A stretch of DNA of 64,000 nt, taken from the NCBI GenBank assembly GCA_023052935.1, contig CM041292.1:114357436-114421435 (forward strand), written 5' to 3'. Shown here piece after piece: positions 41,040 through 54,400 of this stretch. The notes beneath the pieces were generated by a model. That model saw only the letters and a program-made list of their open reading frames with translations, did no database searches and was not told where the DNA came from. Position numbers and translations under genes: made by a program. This DNA is from Piezodorus guildinii. Lineage: Eukaryota; Arthropoda; Insecta; Hemiptera; Pentatomidae. Numbering within the stretch: the stretch's first letter is position 1; each line of letters begins with the position of its first letter.

Positions 41040-42100
41040 ATATTTAAAAGACGCTGCAAATTGTTACACAATGGTTTATTGTTGCTGAATAACTATATTA
41101 GGGTAAAACTATTTGTACTGCTGTTTATAGGCAATTAACTAATATGAACAGAAATAAAAAATTGAAAAGAATATGGCCTATCACCCCTGCTAATTTCAAA
41201 ATGGTTAAGAAATAAAGCTATATCTCTGTTATGTCTAAACCAATTTCACTGATTCTTTTTTTATTTTGTAGGAAATTTAATTCACTAGCAACAAAAGAAT
41301 TTATTCATTTATTGATTCGGATAAACTAATTCTTTTTATTCGTTATCTTGAAACGTAAGCCATCAAATTTTGAGAGGAGTAATTGTTTTTGATGATTGCA
41401 AAGGTTAAATATTGAAAATAATAAACCAAAAGCATTTATGCTAGACTTCTTTACTATTTCATTTTTCTTTTGGTTTTCATTATGATAATTCAAAAATAAT
41501 TTCCTGATTCCAGAACACATTACAATTTTTTTCTCTATTATCTATAACAACGGAGTAGTTCATAGTAGCCTTATAAGTTGTGGCTTGACCATATAATAAG
41601 ATCAATCTTTTTCTTTTCTTTATCGCCGTGTCTTGATCTCGAAAATCTTTCTAATTTTCTTCTATCTTCAATAATAACTGAGTAATGGGCGTATTTATAT
41701 GTAAAATTTCAATTTTGTTTTCATTTTTATAATTATTCGCGGTTGCTTGGCTAAAAAACTAATAAAGTTGTTCTCTATTTTCAAAAATAACTTAGTTGTT
41801 GAATTAAATCACTTTTAATCCACCGTCATTTTAAAACTAATTGGATGATATCAACATCAAGGTATTAAGGTGATGATTGGCTGCCTGGGTGTTTTAGTTT
41901 AATGTTTTTAATTTTAAAAAAACAAAAAAAAAACGGTCCAGTAGTTTCGGAGAAAAGCGGTGGGTGGCGGACAAACGGATATTTGTTATTTGGTTCTACA
42001 TACGAAACGTAAGCCCTTTTGAGAGGGGGGAGGGTTGGTTGTCGTTTTACAAAATTTCATTATTGAAAATAATAAAGAACAAAAAACGATTTTTATTCAT
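41040..42100. repeat. Family B repeat (copy B3), fullest copy
   Basis: Non-coding repeat of about 1 kb ending just upstream of the Nup210 start. Marker phrases in order: CAATGGTTTATTGTTGCTGA, CTGCTAATTTCAAAATGGTT, AATAATAAACCAAAAGCATT, TTATAAGTTGTGGCTTGACC, GAGTAATGGGCGTATTTATA and GGTCCAGTAGTTTCGGAGAA. These markers recur at 17441, 23640 and 54840. It probably contributes to the promoter-proximal DNA of Nup210. Confidence 0.6.
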
Positions 42101-42262
42101 TTATGACCATTTGCCTGTGCATGAAAACTTTACCTGGGCACTGAACTGGGAAAACATTGGTAGTCTATCAAAGAGGTAGGAATCGTGTTGAAGTCGATAT
42201 ATGATGCATTTTCAAAACTCGCTCAGTGGTAGTGATGTTGCCTTTGGTTTGAATAAGTCGGC

Positions 42263-45200
42263 ATGGCTTTATGTAAAAGTAGTTGCTTAATTTTTGGCTT
42301 AATTTATTGCTGTGTACAGTCAAGTAACGGAGATGATCTAGCAGGATCTAAATTAAGTGTGCCGAGAGTATTGCTTCCTCTGTTTAGAGATCTATCTATT
42401 AACTTCACCTTGGATATTAGTGGTGGTGGCTGTTACAAATGGTAAAAAATGTACTTTTTATTTGCTCACGTCTAGTTAATTGAAATTTTTCAATCCATTT
42501 ATGCTTGTTATCATACTTTTTACTCATTTTTTAAATTTAACTACAGGTTTCTTTAATATACTTCGTATTTCACTCTTAACTGTTCTAACAATTTGATATA
42601 ATTTTGTGCAGGTCCTCTTCCCGACGTGACATTGTTGAAGTTGTACCATTATATGCATATGCAGAGGAATGCTCTCGTCAAGCAACAATTACTGTAGTGA
42701 CTAAAGAATTGACAAGAAATACAGCCATTATTCTTGCCAAAGATGTATTTACGGGTCAAATTTTACGAGCAGATGTAATTGTTGATAAAATAGATTCTTT
42801 ACAAATTGTAACTACTACGCGTGAGCTTTTTATAGAGGAACCTCCAGAAATGTTTGAAGTGAGGGCTTATGATGACCAAGGTAATAATAGATTTTCTGTC
42901 ATATTTTAACCACTCAAGTTTTATTTCTTGTTTAGTGACAATTTATTTTTTATTATATTATGCTTACATTGGTCAATTTTCCTGTTATGTAAAGTGTTCC
43001 AGAACAATGACTTCTGACTTAAAATTCCTCAAAACTGCCCATTCAATTAAAGATGCATGTTACTGTTTTGTCCTTGACTTCCCTAGACATAAAGGAAGCT
43101 CCACGGTCAGTGTGGACTTATGTCGACTTTCCAAACAAACAGAAGAGGTTTTTGATTTAGGAGAGAGATGGTCAAAGAGACATACTGAACCAATCTTAGC
43201 TACAGCTTACGAATAGATTGTGATAGGTGCCTTGTCCCCACCAAATTTTGGCCGAATGTTTGAGTGTGCTCTGAGTATATTAACTCCTTGTGTCAATGAG
43301 GTAGTAATAGGGAATTCCATCTTCAAGAGCAGAGGTAACAGCTTGGCTTAATTGAAGCAAAAACATATCGTTCAGCGATGGTGAAATGACTACAGATATA
43401 GGTTTGGGTTTCTGAGCGTTTTCCTTACCTTTCCCACATACACGGGCCTAGTTGATTTTGCAATTCGCACACTCTGATTCAAGAGCGAGGCAAGCATGGC
43501 TGGCAGCTGAATCCATAGAAAAACGATGGTTGCCCTTCTTCAGACCCGTTCCAGCACAAATATCGTTCAGATCATCTGATCTGGGTGTTTGAGAAAAGGG
43601 GTCAACGGATTGTGCACCAGTGTGGTAGGTGTCAGGAATGAAATTTGATGATTTCTGATCATTGCCATCATGGCCATCATTGCCTAAAGAAATCATTAGC
43701 GCCATTTGAGTATCCTTCAGCTTTTTTATCGGTCAGCTTGAGAGCATGTGCACATTAGATGACGTCCATGCTCAATGTTTTAGATTCCTCAAGTAATCAT
43801 TGGCGGATTTGGAAGAAGAAGCAGTTCATTAATAAGAGAATGATACGAGTCGTAAATATCGTGAACTGAATATGAATAAAAGAAAATTGTTTTAAGCCAA
43901 TAAAATTGTGACATTAAGAACGAATGTTTTACCCTTAGAAAAGTTATATTACCTTAAAACATCAACAGTAAAATAAGAATGAATTTACAGAAGATAACAA
44001 TGCTCTAAGTCAGGTAAGACAAAGTAGGGAAAGTTTTCCCCATAAATATGGATTTCAATTACTACATTGTTCAATCAGAATGTAATCATGTAGGATGACA
44101 TTGGCATATTTAGGAAAAACTTGAGTACAAAGAGGGAAATCTAACCCCCCTACCTTATCAAAGTCTTCAACCTTTTCAAATTAGTCCCCAAATGGTTCTT
44201 GTCAAAGATGATAAGTTGATAACCAAGTATGTATTGATTAATTCTTATCTATGTTTTGAATGTGTTTGGTTAGGACCTGTTCAACTACCTTGTAAATTCC
44301 CTTGACTAGGCACCTTCAGATTTTGATCTATTTTTCTTCCTAAAAGCTCAAATGTTTACCTTGTTTGTTTATTCATTTACCATCACTTTATGCAACTGTA
44401 GATCTGTGGTTGATCAGACAATGCTACAGTGGGAGTCTTTAAGTTAGCCTATCCAAGTTTAGTTAGGATTGGGATCTCTAATGCGTACCTGTTAGGTACC
44501 ACCATTGCTCGTCCCTGGTCGGCATAACCAAAGATTTTTTACTCCCTTCACAAAATCCTAAGGCCATAGAATATATATAGTGTTGGAATACAATTTTAAG
44601 AATTCAAAAAGTTAAAAAAAAGAGGTATTAATCTTGATGGAGGTAGTGTGAGAGTTCTATTTCGAGCATTCCATTCTGATGAAATGCTTTTCTCATAAAC
44701 AGCGGATATTGATTCGATGTTTTTTCTTTCCATGTTAAAAAACATCTATTACACTATCCTGTGGTTGATTGTAAGACTGAAAAAAGGACTGTTTAAAATT
44801 TTGCTTAAAAAATCTGGTGCATGCAACACACTACTTTCATATACCTTCATCAATTTAAGTATTTTTTAATACATTTAGAGATAAAAATAAATTGTTGATA
44901 GTTGTTAATTGAAAAAGAATTAATTACATTGAGTTTCAATAGAAACTTGTGTTTTATTAAATAATCTATTAAATTAATATCTACAACAGTTTTATCAGTT
45001 TTTCTTTACTCTCCGTTAACTTTTGCAATTTTGTATATAAGATAATATTTTTTCTAAAAACTTTAGTTTTCCAATGTTATATCATATATGTATATTGTTG
45101 TTTTTATGTTAAAAAAAAAAATTCCATAAAAAATGTTTACTCTTTTCTTCTTTAGTTGGAAATCGAATTCGTTCAACTTATATATTTATCCGTTATTTAT

Positions 45201-48200
45201 TAAGTGCTAAAAAGATGATGTGGTTATTTTTATATAATGTATAAAATTAAAGATACTTTAGAGGAAGAAAATTTAAAATATCAACATTTAAGTCCTGTCA
45301 GACTATTTCAATCAGAATGAAACCTACATCATATTAAAGTCCATTAAATTTTACATTGATATAGCGAGTTCAATCAAAATCGTTTGAGGCGTTTTTGAGA
45401 ATATCATAAAAAGGTACAAAATGCCATGGTACAAAGAGGCTCTTCTGGTTAGCCTGCTCGAACAAAAGTTATAGCAACATTTTCATTAAAATCGTCCATT
45501 TTGGTAAAAAATTGCTGTAACGTCTTGGGCATATAGTTATCTTAAATATGAAATTTCAGTTCTGTATGACTTTTTGTTTATGTGTTGGACTTACCATTCA
45601 CACAGACCTTTTTGCGGGGCTTGGTGATTTGGAGTCGAGGGATCCTAAAACGTGCATTTCTGTTTATATCTGGAATTAGAAAATTTTCACGATTGCAATA
45701 CTTTTGCTTACTATATATTCTATATATAGGTAAATGAAAGTAAAAATATAAACAAAATCATGATTTTTATTTCAGTGTACATGAGATTAAACTTATTTTG
45801 AGATTGAGCCTTTACAGAATTTTGTTTGAATATGTCAAAGGTTTCCCAACCTATGAGTGATTTTTATAAAAAAAAATTGAAGGATAAATTGTTTTTAACA
45901 GACTATATTTTTTTACATTAAATCTTTTTCTTAATGGTACTACTATTTATGTTATCCATTTATGTTCAGGAAATGAATTCACAACTTTGATTGGTGTGGA
46001 GTTTCATTGGACTGTGCATACAGTGGCCCATGCCTCTACTGGTCCCGTCATGAAATTGTTGACTTTCTCTGATTCTCCATATGAAACTCCTCTTTCTGTT
46101 GCCACTTTTGATCGACTTGGTAAACATGGCCATGTAGCTCTGCTTGAGGGAATAAGGACTGGATCTGCCAAAGTGAGTATAATCTGTGGTTGTAAGGTTG
46201 TAATTTTAAGTATTGTTGATGAGTTGTTTAACAACACTGGTGGCTAAAATTAAGGAACCAGTTTGAGATTTATTTATTTACCAAGCCTATAGTTTTTTAG
46301 TACATTGAATAAAATTTATAACCTGACAATATTATAACAAGGGTATAGATTCATTTTACAGCTCTTAAAAAAAAAAAGGTCTTAGTGAAGTAAGAAATGA
46401 TAGCCATTTATGAAAATTTATAGTTGTTTTGAACATTTTGTTATAAATGAGACTGAGCAACATCTCATTTTGAAGTATGATGTTGTAATCATAGAAAAAT
46501 AATCAGAAATTGGTTAAAAAAGTTTTATGATGTTTTGCCAATCTTAAAAAAACAAGTGTGCTTCTCAAAATTGAAACTGAACCATTGATGAAGACCTACA
46601 ATGTGGAGTGTTGGTTGCACAATAAATAGTTTTCTCTAATTTTTGTAGTAATTTATTGGTTGCCATCCGACCCATCTCAACCTTCATTATAATCATAGAA
46701 TGAACTATTCTATACACACTTATTAGAAATTTGATTTTCTTATTTTATTTTCATACGGAGTGAGTCTCTCTAATTAATGAATGGTCACCATAATATAGTT
46801 CTCAAAATAAAATAATTACAAATAAAGGTTCCTCGCATAATGTCCGCAAATCATTTTATTATCTTTCTCTCCTCCTCCTATATTATTAAGACTGCAATTA
46901 ATTATAAAACAATATAATCTGTTCGTAAATATCAAAAAGGAGGAAATCTCATTAAAGAGCAGTACCAGTAAGTTTGAGAGAGACAGCTTCTAGACCTGTG
47001 AGGGAATGGTCACCTCTAGTATCCCTTACAACTTATCATTATTATTATTTATTTATTGTTAATCTCATTATGGTCAATATTTGATTTGAAAAGTTATGAT
47101 TTTATGAATCGATGCTTGGTTTCAGATTATGACTAATGATAAATTGTGTCTTTACTATTTAAAAAAAAGGCATGTATGGACAATTATTAAGTGTTAAAAA
47201 TAATCTTTAATTTCTATTATGCTTAGTATATTTTTATTTTTAATGTTATTGGAGTATGAAATAAAAATTGTGTTTGATTAAATTTTGTTTGTAGGTATCT
47301 GTAAAACTGCCTCATAGTGAATATAAACACGTAGCAGCTGTTGATGTCCAATTGATTGTTGTAGCTAATCTTATTTTGAAGCCAGCTATTGCTTTCATTT
47401 TACCTGGGGATGTAATTGAATACCAGTTATACCAGGTGATGCCCTTTTATTTTTATTACTACTTTAAAATATCTTGTTGAATTGTGTTTCAATACAACAC
47501 TATTTTCCTGAATCTAGAAAAACCCGACCACCAAATCATCACATCCCATTTTCCAAAACAGTATTTTATTGATGGCTTTTTTGGAGGAAACTCATCCTTA
47601 TCATCACTTATTCATACAATGTCACTCTTTATTCCATCCATTTAGCCAACAATTAGAAACTCTATTATCAAACTGATACTGAAATCATGAAAGGGACTTG
47701 AATACCCCTCATTATATTTTCCTCCGACCCATTGCGGCCAAATTCTATTAAAAAAACTTACCCTAGAATGTCAGTACCTAATCCTAGATTTAAATCATGT
47801 GATCATGACCATCAGTTTGAATTTCAAACATTTAATTATACCACACAGCCATGTTATCATATGGAATTGGATAGTTTCCCATAAAGCAGAGAATATAATT
47901 CACTGTAGCCTTTCTGGACGAAGAACAGGCTTGATAAATTCCTTTCCCTAATGTATTTATTATTTATCCATTAATATCTTTGAGATAGAACCCTCTTAGT
48001 AAACCATATTTTCTCCTACTCAACTATATTAACTCAGTCAGCCAGTATACCTCAAGGTAGTATTCTAGGCCCAGTCCATCGTTTATGCTGCTGATATTAT
48101 GATCCATTTTATAGCAGTGAATGAAGGGACTAAGCCATCTAAAGGCTCTATAATATATGTAATTCTTATTAGTTGAGGGAATTTTTAATCTCCTTGATAC

Positions 48201-48337
48201 CAGGTTCCTATGTATTTTGCCATTATCTCTCACTGCCTCTCACTGGTATGGTGCAAGTTGTGCTAAGTACTCACAAGCAAAATACTTTTGAGGGGTTAAC
48301 TGATACATTGATTAAAGGTTATGGTTATGTATGTATG

Positions 48338-48411
<74 letters not shown>

Positions 48412-51400
48412 TTTAAATATAAATTTTAATCTTTCAGATTCGTCAAGGGAAAATGATAAATATAAATTTTATGGGCACACAATACAGCCTTCTTTCTGAA
48501 AATGAGGATATTGCAGTTGTTAAAGATAGAAAAGCCTTTGCCAATCATGTTGGACAAGTGAAGATAATTTTGCGTGACAACAATGTTCCAGAAAGTGACA
48601 AGATAATTTATCCTTCAGCGACCCTTAACGTGGCTCTTCCTAGTTACATGACACTCAGCCTATTACCCTTCCAGAGTTGGTCATTGACTGTTAATCAGAA
48701 TGCTACTATAGTTCCCCAACTTTTTACAAGGTATACCTTATATTAATGTATTTTGGTCAGTTATACATAAGTAGTCTGTTGTTTTACTTTATTATACTTA
48801 CTTATTATTGGTTTTTGACTGATTCCTTGATTTAATTTAAAAAAATATGGTTTAAAACAAATTGATGACATATCTAAATTTATTTTCATTTATTTTGGGT
48901 AAAAGCACCAGAAGACACCTATAAGACAAAATTTCCTTTCAATGGTTTTTAGAGAACTAAATATTAGCCATACATTTTTTTATCCTCCCAAATGGCCTAA
49001 TAGAAGAAATAAGAAAACACCAGAAAAAAGATTCTACTTAAATTCATGGAATATTCTACTCAAATAGTTACTAAAATTTTAAACTAATTTGAGATAGTAA
49101 AACATTTAGAAATTTGGAGTTGACTGATAAAAAACCATGTTTTTCTTCTGTATTGATTAAGTTTAACTGTATTAATTAACTTAGTTTAATTAGAATGAAC
49201 TATTGTTCGTAATCTAATGCAATAACTTGTATCTGTTCTTAAACTCATTATTTCTGAAATCTTAAAAAATGGCTGTGATTGAGTAGTAGTCTCTAGCCAG
49301 TTACCTGGAGCAATATGTCAGCTGGAAATTTTTATTGTTTCTGTCTTAAGGGGATTATTAATATTTTGCAATTATGTTTATTGAGGTATTATTAAAAATA
49401 AATCCAGTGACTTCTCACAGGCCCTTAAGACCACCAGTTGCAAACTACTGATCTAAGTAGTTGTATTTATGCCTAAATGTTTAGCTGTTTGTTGAATTTA
49501 AATTTTTTCGTCTGTAATAATTTTTTATTTTTGTTTTAGCAATGGTCAGAAATTTCATATTGGAGAAAATGCTGAAATTCGTACCTCAGTTCCAAAGGAG
49601 AATTTTCATGTGCAGAATGTGATAAGAAATGGTTCAGTTGTAGGAAGAACGATTAAAATTGGTTCTGGACTTGTGACCTCTGTCTTACATGGTGTTAGCG
49701 ACCTTCATAGTAATCAACCTCTCAAATTACAGACCTCTGCTACTCTGGAAGTGTTTCCTGACCTTGGCATAACTCCAGATCTTTATGTTGCTCCATGGAT
49801 AGATAATGACTTTCCAACGTAAGTTACTAATGGACTAGTGTATTATTTTGATTTTAACATTTCAGCATGTTACCCAAAAGTACAAGCTAGATGACATCAG
49901 TAAGAGGATTTAATGGAAAAAAAAAGTTATTTCATTATAAATTGCTTAGGGGGCGGCATGCCCTAGAGGATAGAGCATTAGGTTACTGTTCTCTGGGTTC
50001 CAGGTTCGAATTCTGGCTGAGGCAGAATTATTTATTCTGTTATTTCAGCTGTCGAAGGACCCTGAGGTATGAAGACCGCCCTGGGCCACACCCAGTCTAT
50101 AAAGTGGGTACCCAAAATTGGGGGAAAACACCTGGGGGCTGAGCGTGATTTAGGCCTAATCACTTCCTTACATGGTTGTTGTACTTTTAATAATTTAAAA
50201 TAAATAAGGTAATGCGCTTACCTAGATTGATCAATGTACCCAACATAATAGGTTTGAATACATTTTGATAATTTAGGTCAGAGAAAAACAGAAAAATCAA
50301 GGGAAGTTTTAACTGCTTTGGTGGAAATCCAAAAATTAATATTATTATTATTGGTTTGGCACTACAACACGTTGATACGCCCAGGCCTCCTCAACCAGCA
50401 ACCTCCAGAAGTCTCTGTCCTGTGCTGCAGCCATCCAGTTGTGGATTTCCAAACTCCTCGCATCTGCGGCCACACAGTCAGTCCATCGAAGGTGGGGGCG
50501 GCCAACTCTCCTCCGGCCATTGACTATCTCCATCAATAATCTTTTAGGAGTTTCTTTTTTCTTCCGGCCACATGTCCAGCCCATCTTAGGCGATGTCGCG
50601 ACCTCAGGCTCTCCAAAGTGGTTGTAAACCTCTTCAATTTTCCTTCTCTTCCACTCTCCACCAACCAACACCGGTCCAAAAATCTTTCTGAGTATCTTTT
50701 GCTCAAATGCGGCCAACCTCTGATACATCTCCTTTGCCATGGTCATGTCTCCGCTCCATACGTAAGGACTGGGCGAATCAATGTTTTGTACAGAGTGACT
50801 TTTGTTTTCCTGCTCACTGACCTGCTTGATAGCCAAAGTAACATCTGTTTGCAGCCAACATCCTTCTATTGATCTCTGTTTCAATGGCATTGTTGCATGT
50901 GACTTGTGAGCCAAGATATTTAAACTCAGAGACCCATTCGAAGAGACAATTTCCAAATTCCACCTTTTTCCCAGGATGTCTTGGGCGTTGTTCAGCGATC
51001 ATATGGTTGACCATTAGACCAAATTTTCTTGCTGCTTCTGCTAGAGTTAGGAATGCCTCCTCGACTGACTTCTTTGAGCATCCAATTATACCGATGTCGT
51101 CGGCGTATGCTAGGAGCTGTACGGTTCTATTTATAATAGTCCCTGTAGTCTGAATCTCTGAATCAGTAAACATGCTAGCGCATCACCCTGGCACACTCCC
51201 TTTCTGGACGGAAAACTTTCTGAGCGATCGCCTTGCACTTGTATAACACATTCGAGGTCTGTCATGGTCATCTTGATCTCTCTGCGTACGGAAGAAGCCG
51301 TTAAAACAAAATGCCTGAAAGGACTTTGTAAGCGCACGGTAGGAGGGCTATGCTCCGATAGTTTCCACAATCAAATGGATCCTCCTTTTTAAATATGGGC

Positions 51401-54400
51401 ATATTAAAGATTTCCTCCATTCCAATGGCATATCTTTCTTTTCCCAGATGTCCATAATCAGATTGTGTAGAGCTATTTTCAGACATTCACCACTGTACTT
51501 GAGAAACTCAGCTGGTAGATTGTCTGCCCCTGGGGCCTTGTGGTGTTTCAACCCTACCAAAGCATCAGCTACCTCTTCATCATCTGGTGGTTCAACGTCC
51601 CCATCCTGATAGAGTTGAGGGTAGTTGTTTTCATCCTCCTCTTGATGTCCTGCATAAATATTCGCAAAGTGTTCCTTCTATACATTCATGCACGCTGCCC
51701 TCTCAACAATTATATTGCCTTTGCGATTCCTGCAAGCTGAGTGGGTGGGCTTAAAGGGCTTCCTGCTTTGATTGACTGAGGCGTAGAATCTTCTGGTATC
51801 ACCAATAGATATAAGCCTTTCAGCTGCCTCTAGTTCCTTTCTCTCCCAGGATCGATCTTTTTATCCTTGATATTTTATTTTTGATCCAAAAATTAATAAC
51901 ATTATAATATTATTGTTTGGAAATGTATCATGTTTTTCAAAACTTCTTAAACAGCTTTTTCAAAACTTAAAAGTTCTTAATTTTAATTTTGAAATTTTAT
52001 TCCAGTTCAAACTCTAAATTAAATTAATTAATGTCTAATATTTTTACTTTTTGTTTTTTTAGATTATCATCCCACAAATTGACAGCTTTTGGAGGAGATG
52101 GCGATTATGAGTGGAACTCTGAAAATAAAGCTGTTGTAGAAGTGAATCAAGATGGACTTCTGAAATTCAATGGGCTTGGTCACACACTTGTTAATGTGTG
52201 TATGCGAAAAAATAAGCTCATAAAGGCTTCCAGTAGAATTTATGTTCTTGAACCTCACAGTTTGAATGTCTTTTCTGAATATAGTGAAGTACCTGTTGGA
52301 GGAGAAGTTGTGTTGCACATCGCACTGTATGGAAAAGTGATGATTGGTAGCACTGCTAGAATAAAGGCATTCGATCATTGTCAGCATTTGGAATTTATTG
52401 TTTCTCCTAAAGATCCATTCTATAGAATTGAGAAAGCTGTAAACAATTCCCTTGGCTGTGCTGCTAGGGTGGTTAGAAGCAGGTCAGTTGGAGAGGCTGA
52501 AGTAGTTGTCAAACTCAGGCTCCCTACGGTGACATTAGAGGGGTCATTGCGCATCAAATCACACCCGCCATTGGTGTCTATTCAGCCAATTTCTAAGCAG
52601 GTGTTGCTGGCTCTTGGGTCATCTTACCATGTTGTCTTTTCTGGAGGCCCTTCACCAACATTCGGGCCCTATTCTACTCGGTTAACTGTTACCAATGATA
52701 AAATTTCTGCATCTAAGATACATGAAAGACCTGGACTCTATGTTTATACTGTCACTTGCTTGCAGATAGGCTCTAGTGAAGTCAATATTTTTGTAAAAAC
52801 CATACCTCTTATTAAATACAGTAAAAGTGTGGAAAGTGCCTTCAGAGTCAAAGTATTTTGTAAGCTTCCTAAAAGCTTGAATGTGATCAGAAACTACAAT
52901 ACAGGGTGTCCAGATGTTGTGCAAGACAAAATAATTGCATATCCTTCTAGCAAAACCAGATTTAGTGTTAAAATAATGGATGATCTTGGAAACTCTTTCG
53001 ATAATGCAACAAGTTTATTGTATGATTGGAATTTCCTTAATCAATCCATGGCTACCTTTCAAGAACCTAACAAAGTTTATCTTGACGAAGTTGAGTACGA
53101 TTTCTACAAACGCCCTTTGAGTCATTACATAGTAGTCATTACCAATAATAATACTGGAGAGGTATTAGGAAAGGGAATGGCATTTAATTATCGGAAGGAA
53201 GCTTTGACATTATACAATTTAAACAGGGAGGATTGGATAGTACATGGCAAAGTTGCTACTCACTTTACCTTATCAGTTGCCTCAGAACCATTCATTGAAA
53301 CAAGTTTCATGTCGATATTCAATCATCCTTTAAATATGGTGAATTTATTGATAACAGGTGGTTCGGGACATTTTCAATTCGAAGTCAAACCACGGTCTAT
53401 TGTTGATGTGCGTTATGTTCATCAAAAGAAGATGGCTGAAATTCATCCTTTAAATGAGGGTACCTGTGAAATAACCATCGCTGATAGATGCTTGCCCCCA
53501 TTTTTCAACATGTCTATAGATGTTAAGGTGATTATAATTATTTTTATGTCATTAATTTAAATTCATTTAATGTAAATGATCCAAGAAACAATATCCATCC
53601 TTTTAGCACAACTCATGATATACATTCTTGATTTATTTAATCACTGCTTCGGGTAACATTTAATACACAGTAAAAAAAAACTTTCAATAAAATAAATAAT
53701 TTAATTTTGCTATATGAAGATTAGTGCTAGTTATAATAATCGGATCAATTATTTCTTAAAAGTAACAATTTACTATTATGTAATATTTTAATATATTATT
53801 CTGACTGACTTTAAATTGACCATAAACTCAATGAGATTTTTGACACCCTGTTCTTCTACCAGATTACAGATTGCTGCTGTTTTAATTTTTGCTGCTTTTT
53901 GTTTCTACTGAAAATGTTATTAATTTTTTGTTTTTTATTCTCAACCTTTTCAGGTAATAAATGTAGCTTACCTCCAGATTGAAACAGCTTCAAAATTCAA
54001 GAAGGGCAACAGAAGAAAGTTACGGTGAAGGTGTTTGATAAAGAGGAGTATCCATTGGCATTTCCTGTGTTTAGTGTTGAAAAGATGGGAATGGTAATGG
54101 AGTGCTCTGACACCAGCATCGCGGATTTTGATAAGAGCGAAAAGGTCTCCATGGACAGTAACAAAGGGATTATTAACTTTGTACTCAAGGCAAAGAAAAT
54201 TGGAGAGGTTACCATATGGGCAAGATGGTTTAATATCACAAGCAATGTTCTTAGTATACAAGTGAGTATTCATAATCTTTAACTTGATTTATCTTTAAGT
54301 TATTTTTAGGAAATAATATAAATTATTTTGATAAATATCAAAATGGTACAAATCATGGAATTATCTGTCAATATATTTTGGTTAAATTGTTTATTAATAG

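Noticed and set aside
42869..43216. Open frame continuing past Nup210 exon 2
   Set aside because: Its first bases are exon 2 read in another frame. The donor at 42881 joins exactly to exon 3 and the family alignment needs nothing between.
48173..48499. Open frame with a long Tyr-Ile repeat
   Set aside because: It is translation of the AT microsatellite, with exon 5 sequence in a wrong frame at its end.
49949..50020. Functional tRNA gene
   Set aside because: Same reasoning: pol III boxes only, within a SINE with an A/T-rich 3' end.
52067..52924. Minus-strand open frames over Nup210 exon 7
   Set aside because: They are shadows of a long, well-supported coding exon on the plus strand.
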